Shown here: piece after piece, positions 63,758 through 64,000 of the stretch | Position numbering within the stretch: the first letter of the stretch is position 1 | Layout of the letters: each line of letters opens with the position of its first letter | Source of the DNA: Phyto melanocephala | Lineage: Eukaryota > Arthropoda > Insecta > Diptera > Rhinophoridae | Reading direction: 5' to 3' | DNA length: 64,000 nucleotides | Assembly: GCA_941918925.1 (NCBI GenBank) | Contig: OW799233.1 | Location: forward strand, 81,471,797 to 81,535,796 | Notes under the pieces: model-generated | Told to the model about the DNA's origin: nothing | Database searches by the model: none | The model's input: the letters and a program-made list of their open reading frames with translations, nothing else | Translations under genes and position numbers: made by a program

Positions 63758-64000
63758 TCTTCTTATTTATTATTATTATTATATATATAAAACAGGATGT
63801 ATGTCTGTATGTAACGTATAGACTCCAAAGCGGCTGGACCGATTTTGATGAAATTTTCAGGGAATCTTCAGAATATTTAGGCGGGTGACACTGCGAAGCC
63901 TGATTTTTGATTTTCGGTCTGCGGGCGGAGGGGCGTGGCAAAATCCAATTTTCATATTGCACCACCAATTACATGTACATACTAATATTTATTTTGTTTG
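63758..64000 (-). repeat. Dispersed repeat running off the window edge (Helitron-like end?)
   Basis: After a TTA/TATA-rich stretch it reads aaaacaggatgtatgtctgt, ggctggaccgattttgatga and gggcggaggggcgtggcaaa. The tatata-start followed by ccgatttt...ttcag...gggcgtggc resembles the internal units of the Helitrons in this window, but the sequence is different and the other end is not included. The strand is a guess from that resemblance. Confidence 0.35.

Overview
The window looks like a chromosomal segment of a higher (calyptrate-type) fly. It is strongly AT-rich. Its only convincing host gene is a two-exon adenylosuccinate lyase whose protein matches the insect/vertebrate family along its full length. 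Almost everything else is transposable-element DNA of dipteran types: Helitrons, Helentron-like repeats, hAT, PIF/Harbinger and Tc1/mariner/Tigger elements, a tRNA-derived SINE, Jockey-like LINEs and Gypsy LTR elements. The species assignment is inference; no diagnostic marker is present.

Layout. 1-13 kb: AT-rich DNA with dispersed repeats, fold-back elements, a Tc1 transposase relic, one SINE and one hAT-like element. 13.4-17.6 kb: two Helitrons (one keeps the end of the Rep/helicase), a mariner-type fold-back element and a Harbinger-type element. 17.9-22.4 kb: a 5'-truncated Jockey-like LINE with a 10-bp target-site duplication; its gag is split by a Helentron-like repeat. 22.4-29.8 kb: four copies of one Gypsy LTR family (three solo LTRs and one internally deleted element), with a SINE and a MITE nested in them. 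30.4-31.9 kb: an inverted pair of repeats. 32.4-34.2 kb: AdSL on the minus strand. 36-46.4 kb: a MITE nursery in which several insertions have perfect 8-bp or TAA/TA target-site duplications, including insertions within insertions. 46.4-50.9 kb: a repeat carrying a mariner copy, a Gypsy integrase relic and another MITE. 51.0-55.8 kb: a complete but decayed PIF/Harbinger element with a transposase on + and a four-exon MADF-domain partner on -. 56-64 kb: a mariner relic, then a young 5-kb Gypsy element (178-bp LTRs differing at one base) inserted into a LINE relic.

The most interesting structures are: the Harbinger element, in which the last exon of the minus-strand MADF gene lies inside the intron of the plus-strand transposase; two Helentron-like repeat families whose ends, hairpins and duplication-free insertion junction can be read directly; a mariner insertion at the same site in two copies of one repeat, with an empty-site copy nearby; and the Gypsy element, whose frame change falls next to the protease active site, whose RT box reads YVDE, and whose pol stop codon lies inside the 3' LTR.

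Limits: all family names come from reading motifs by eye. Repeat boundaries without a target-site duplication are approximate. No database comparison was made.
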